Source: JAVBUZ01 sp031554725
Lineage (GTDB): Bacteria; Bacillota; Clostridia; Lachnospirales; Lachnospiraceae
NCBI GenBank assembly: GCA_031554725.1
Contig: JAVBUZ010000098.1
Span: 1 to 7,232 of the forward strand
Length of the DNA: 7,232 nucleotides
Direction of reading: 5' to 3'
Shown here: positions 6,448-7,232 of the stretch, piece after piece
How the letters are laid out: the number at the start of each line of letters is the position of its first letter
Numbering within the stretch: position 1 is the first letter of the stretch
Made by a program: the position numbers and the translations under genes
The notes under the pieces: model-generated
Database searches by the model: none
The model's input: only the letters and a program-made list of their open reading frames with translations
What the model was told of the DNA's origin: nothing

Positions 6448-6912
6448 TTATTTATTCTTTAGATAATTTTCTACTTCCTCTTGCATAGCCTCTTGCATTA
6501 AAATGCAAATATCTGTAAATTTTTGGATATTCTCTTCACCAACTCTATCAATTACACCCAGTGTCAGTGCATCAAATATGCTAGCTACCTCATCCTCTTT
6601 TTCCATCCCCGCCTTGGTCAAATATACATATGTATTTCTTCTGTCCTTAGGGTCGGCGCTTCTTTCAATCCATCCCTTTTCTTCCAGGGTCCGAAGATTT
6701 CTTGATACTGCTGGAAGTGACGTGTTTTGACACTTTGCTAGTTCCGATACCGTAACGCCTATTTCCTCATGAGCCTGCTGGGTTTGACGATGAATCATTT
6801 CCAAGGTATGAAATTCTCCTTGGGAAATATTATCAAACAAGCTAGATATATTTATTCGTTGGAATCTTTGCATAGTACTAGTCACCAGTCTACGCAGCTC
6901 ATCTTTTTCCAC
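6448..6912 (-). CDS. MarR-family transcriptional regulator of the exporter operon
   Basis: The protein has 154 residues, a normal length for MarR proteins, which act as dimeric winged-helix repressors released by small ligands or oxidation. N-terminal helices (about 1-45) for dimerisation are followed by a helix-turn-helix at about 53-79 (VTVSELAK, then recognition helix SLPAVSRNLRTLEEKG), and a wing at 82-98 with DPKDRRNTYVYLT, where Asp-Arg-Arg is the family signature. A C-terminal helical part (about 103-152) completes the dimer interface. Cys61 and Cys136 are the only cysteines, so redox sensing is possible but not shown. The start is a GTG (6910-6912) backed by an AGGAGG six bases upstream. 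It is the first gene of the operon, directly ahead of the two ABC genes, and candidate operators overlap its own transcription start. It most likely represses itself and the exporter until a substrate-like ligand binds. Confidence 0.92.
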   Translation of the reverse strand: MEKDELRRLVTSTMQRFQRINISSLFDNISQGEFHTLEMIHRQTQQAHEEIGVTVSELAKCQNTSLPAVSRNLRTLEEKGWIERSADPKDRRNTYVYLTKAGMEKEDEVASIFDALTLGVIDRVGEENIQKFTDICILMQEAMQEEVENYLKNK

Positions 6913-6918
6913 TTGGCA

Positions 6919-6924
6919 CCTCCT
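6919..6924 (-). promoter_or_regulatory. Strong ribosome binding site fixing the GTG start of marR
   Basis: AGGAGG on the minus strand is followed by TGCCAA and then GTG at 6912. The perfect Shine-Dalgarno at six-base spacing supports this non-ATG start. Confidence 0.85.
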
Positions 6925-6931
6925 AAATTAA

Positions 6932-6961
6932 TTAACATTGTTATCTATTGTCACTGTTAAC
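6932..6961 (-). promoter_or_regulatory. Candidate MarR operator: inverted repeats over the transcription start
   Basis: An 11-bp perfect palindrome, TAACA-T-TGTTA, lies at 6933-6943. A larger imperfect inverted repeat pairs TTAACATTG (6932-6940) with CACTGTTAA (6952-6960), eight of nine bases matching, centred at 6946. A third half-site-like ATTGTCA (6947-6953) and a GTTAAC palindrome (6956-6961) lie within it. The block begins one base after the -10 box and covers the predicted start at about 6956, where a bound dimer would block RNA polymerase. MarR proteins commonly bind such AT-rich palindromes at their own promoters. Confidence 0.55.
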
Positions 6962-6962
6962 T

Positions 6963-6990
6963 ATTATAGTAAGATTTATGCAGAAATCAA
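6963..6990 (-). promoter_or_regulatory. Promoter of the marR-ABC-ABC-DUF2752 operon
   Basis: On the minus strand a -35 TTGATT (6985-6990, four of six consensus bases) is followed after 16 bp by a perfect -10 TATAAT (6963-6968). Predicted transcription start is about 6956, giving a leader of some 44 nt. The -35 box begins right after the T tract of the upstream gene's terminator. Confidence 0.7.
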
Positions 6991-6991
6991 T

Positions 6992-7047
6992 AAAAAAAAT
7001 ATAAAAAAAGAAGAAAGTATTTCTTATCTTTAAGAAACGCTTTCTTC
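6992..7047 (-). terminator. Rho-independent terminator of the right-edge gene
   Basis: Outer arms GAAGAAAG (7010-7017) and CTTTCTTC (7040-7047) are fully complementary, as are inner arms TTTCTTA (7020-7026) and TAAGAAA (7031-7037), around a TCTT loop with one two-base internal mismatch (7018-7019 against 7038-7039). On the minus strand the hairpin runs into a long T-rich tract (6992-7009, T7-ATA-T8 pattern). It lies about 50 bp past the stop of the right-edge gene and insulates the marR promoter from it. No U tract follows on the plus strand. Confidence 0.8.
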
Positions 7048-7095
7048 CTTCATTTATATTAAATCCCCATTTATAACATTTTAGATATTTAGCTA

Positions 7096-7232
7096 TTAAG
7101 CTGTTTTCATTACTCTGCTAAGCTGTAGCGCTTTCCATACAGCTATGGAAATACCAAAATCCACCATACTATGCACGACAGTTCCTACTCCAACTAACAT
7201 AATAACCGTGGTAAAGAAGCCCCCTTCATAAT
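7096..7232 (-). CDS. C-terminal end of a membrane protein, possibly an ECF transporter S component
   Basis: The minus-strand frame is open from the window edge (first full codon 7228-7230) to the TAA at 7096-7098, giving the last 44 residues of a protein whose start lies outside. It begins YEGGFFTTVIMLVGVGTVVH, continues through SMVDFGISIAVWKALQL and ends in the basic tail SRVMKTA. The hydrophobic stretch with a GTVVHSMVDF motif near the C-terminus resembles, from recall, the last helices of some energy-coupling-factor S components, but 44 residues do not allow a firm call. A strong terminator follows, so it ends its own transcription unit and is not part of the marR operon. Confidence 0.6.
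   Translation of the reverse strand, partial: YEGGFFTTVIMLVGVGTVVHSMVDFGISIAVWKALQLSRVMKTA

Noticed and set aside
7097..7126. Direct repeat TAAGCTGT at 7097-7104 and 7119-7126
   Set aside because: Only two 8-bp copies, both overlapping the 3' end of a coding region. No array and no CRISPR-like spacing.
7132..7151. 8-bp perfect inverted repeat TTTCCATA/TATGGAAA with CAGC loop inside the right-edge coding region
   Set aside because: It lies within the open frame, has no T tract and no repeat elsewhere in the window. A chance hairpin is the simplest explanation.

Overview
The window looks like the chromosome of a low-GC Gram-positive bacterium, most likely a Clostridia/Lachnospiraceae-type Firmicute. 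This rests on AT-rich intergenic DNA with sigma-A-like promoters, AGGAGG-type ribosome binding sites, and protein styles typical of that group: a Gly/Pro/Arg-rich N-terminus on an ABC exporter half, a YczE-like membrane protein and a CPxCG DUF2752 protein. I see no insertion sequence, phage gene, CRISPR array, tRNA or rRNA. The organism assignment is inference from sequence style only.

Layout. Positions 1-811 (+) hold the 3' part of a class I SAM-dependent methyltransferase. Everything else reads on the minus strand, converging on it with a 3-bp gap. From right to left on the minus strand: the C-terminus of an unidentified membrane protein (7096-7232); a rho-independent terminator (about 6992-7047); a promoter (6963-6990) followed at once by inverted-repeat operator candidates (6932-6961); a MarR-family regulator with a GTG start (6448-6912); two ABC exporter half-transporters of 728 aa (4247-6433) and 615 aa (2400-4247), overlapping by one base as TAATG; and a DUF2752 membrane protein (1961-2389) starting 10 bp after the second ABC gene. 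A second promoter (1926-1953) then drives a YczE-like membrane protein (1227-1892), and last comes a small Gln/Pro/Tyr-rich two-helix membrane protein (815-1156).

How the genes work together. marR-ABC-ABC-DUF2752 reads as one operon for a heterodimeric type IV ABC exporter of the TM287/288, LmrCD and BmrCD kind. The 728-aa subunit carries the degenerate nucleotide site (Asp for the catalytic Glu, Gln for the switch His), and the 615-aa subunit carries the catalytic Glu and His but a divergent SQGQ signature. MarR probably represses the operon from sites overlapping its own transcription start and is released by a ligand, plausibly an exported compound. The exporter layout is a known one. The least explained parts are the roughly 150-residue extracytoplasmic insertion between the first two membrane helices of the 728-aa subunit, and the coupled DUF2752 gene. 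I did not find evidence for an entirely new type of system.
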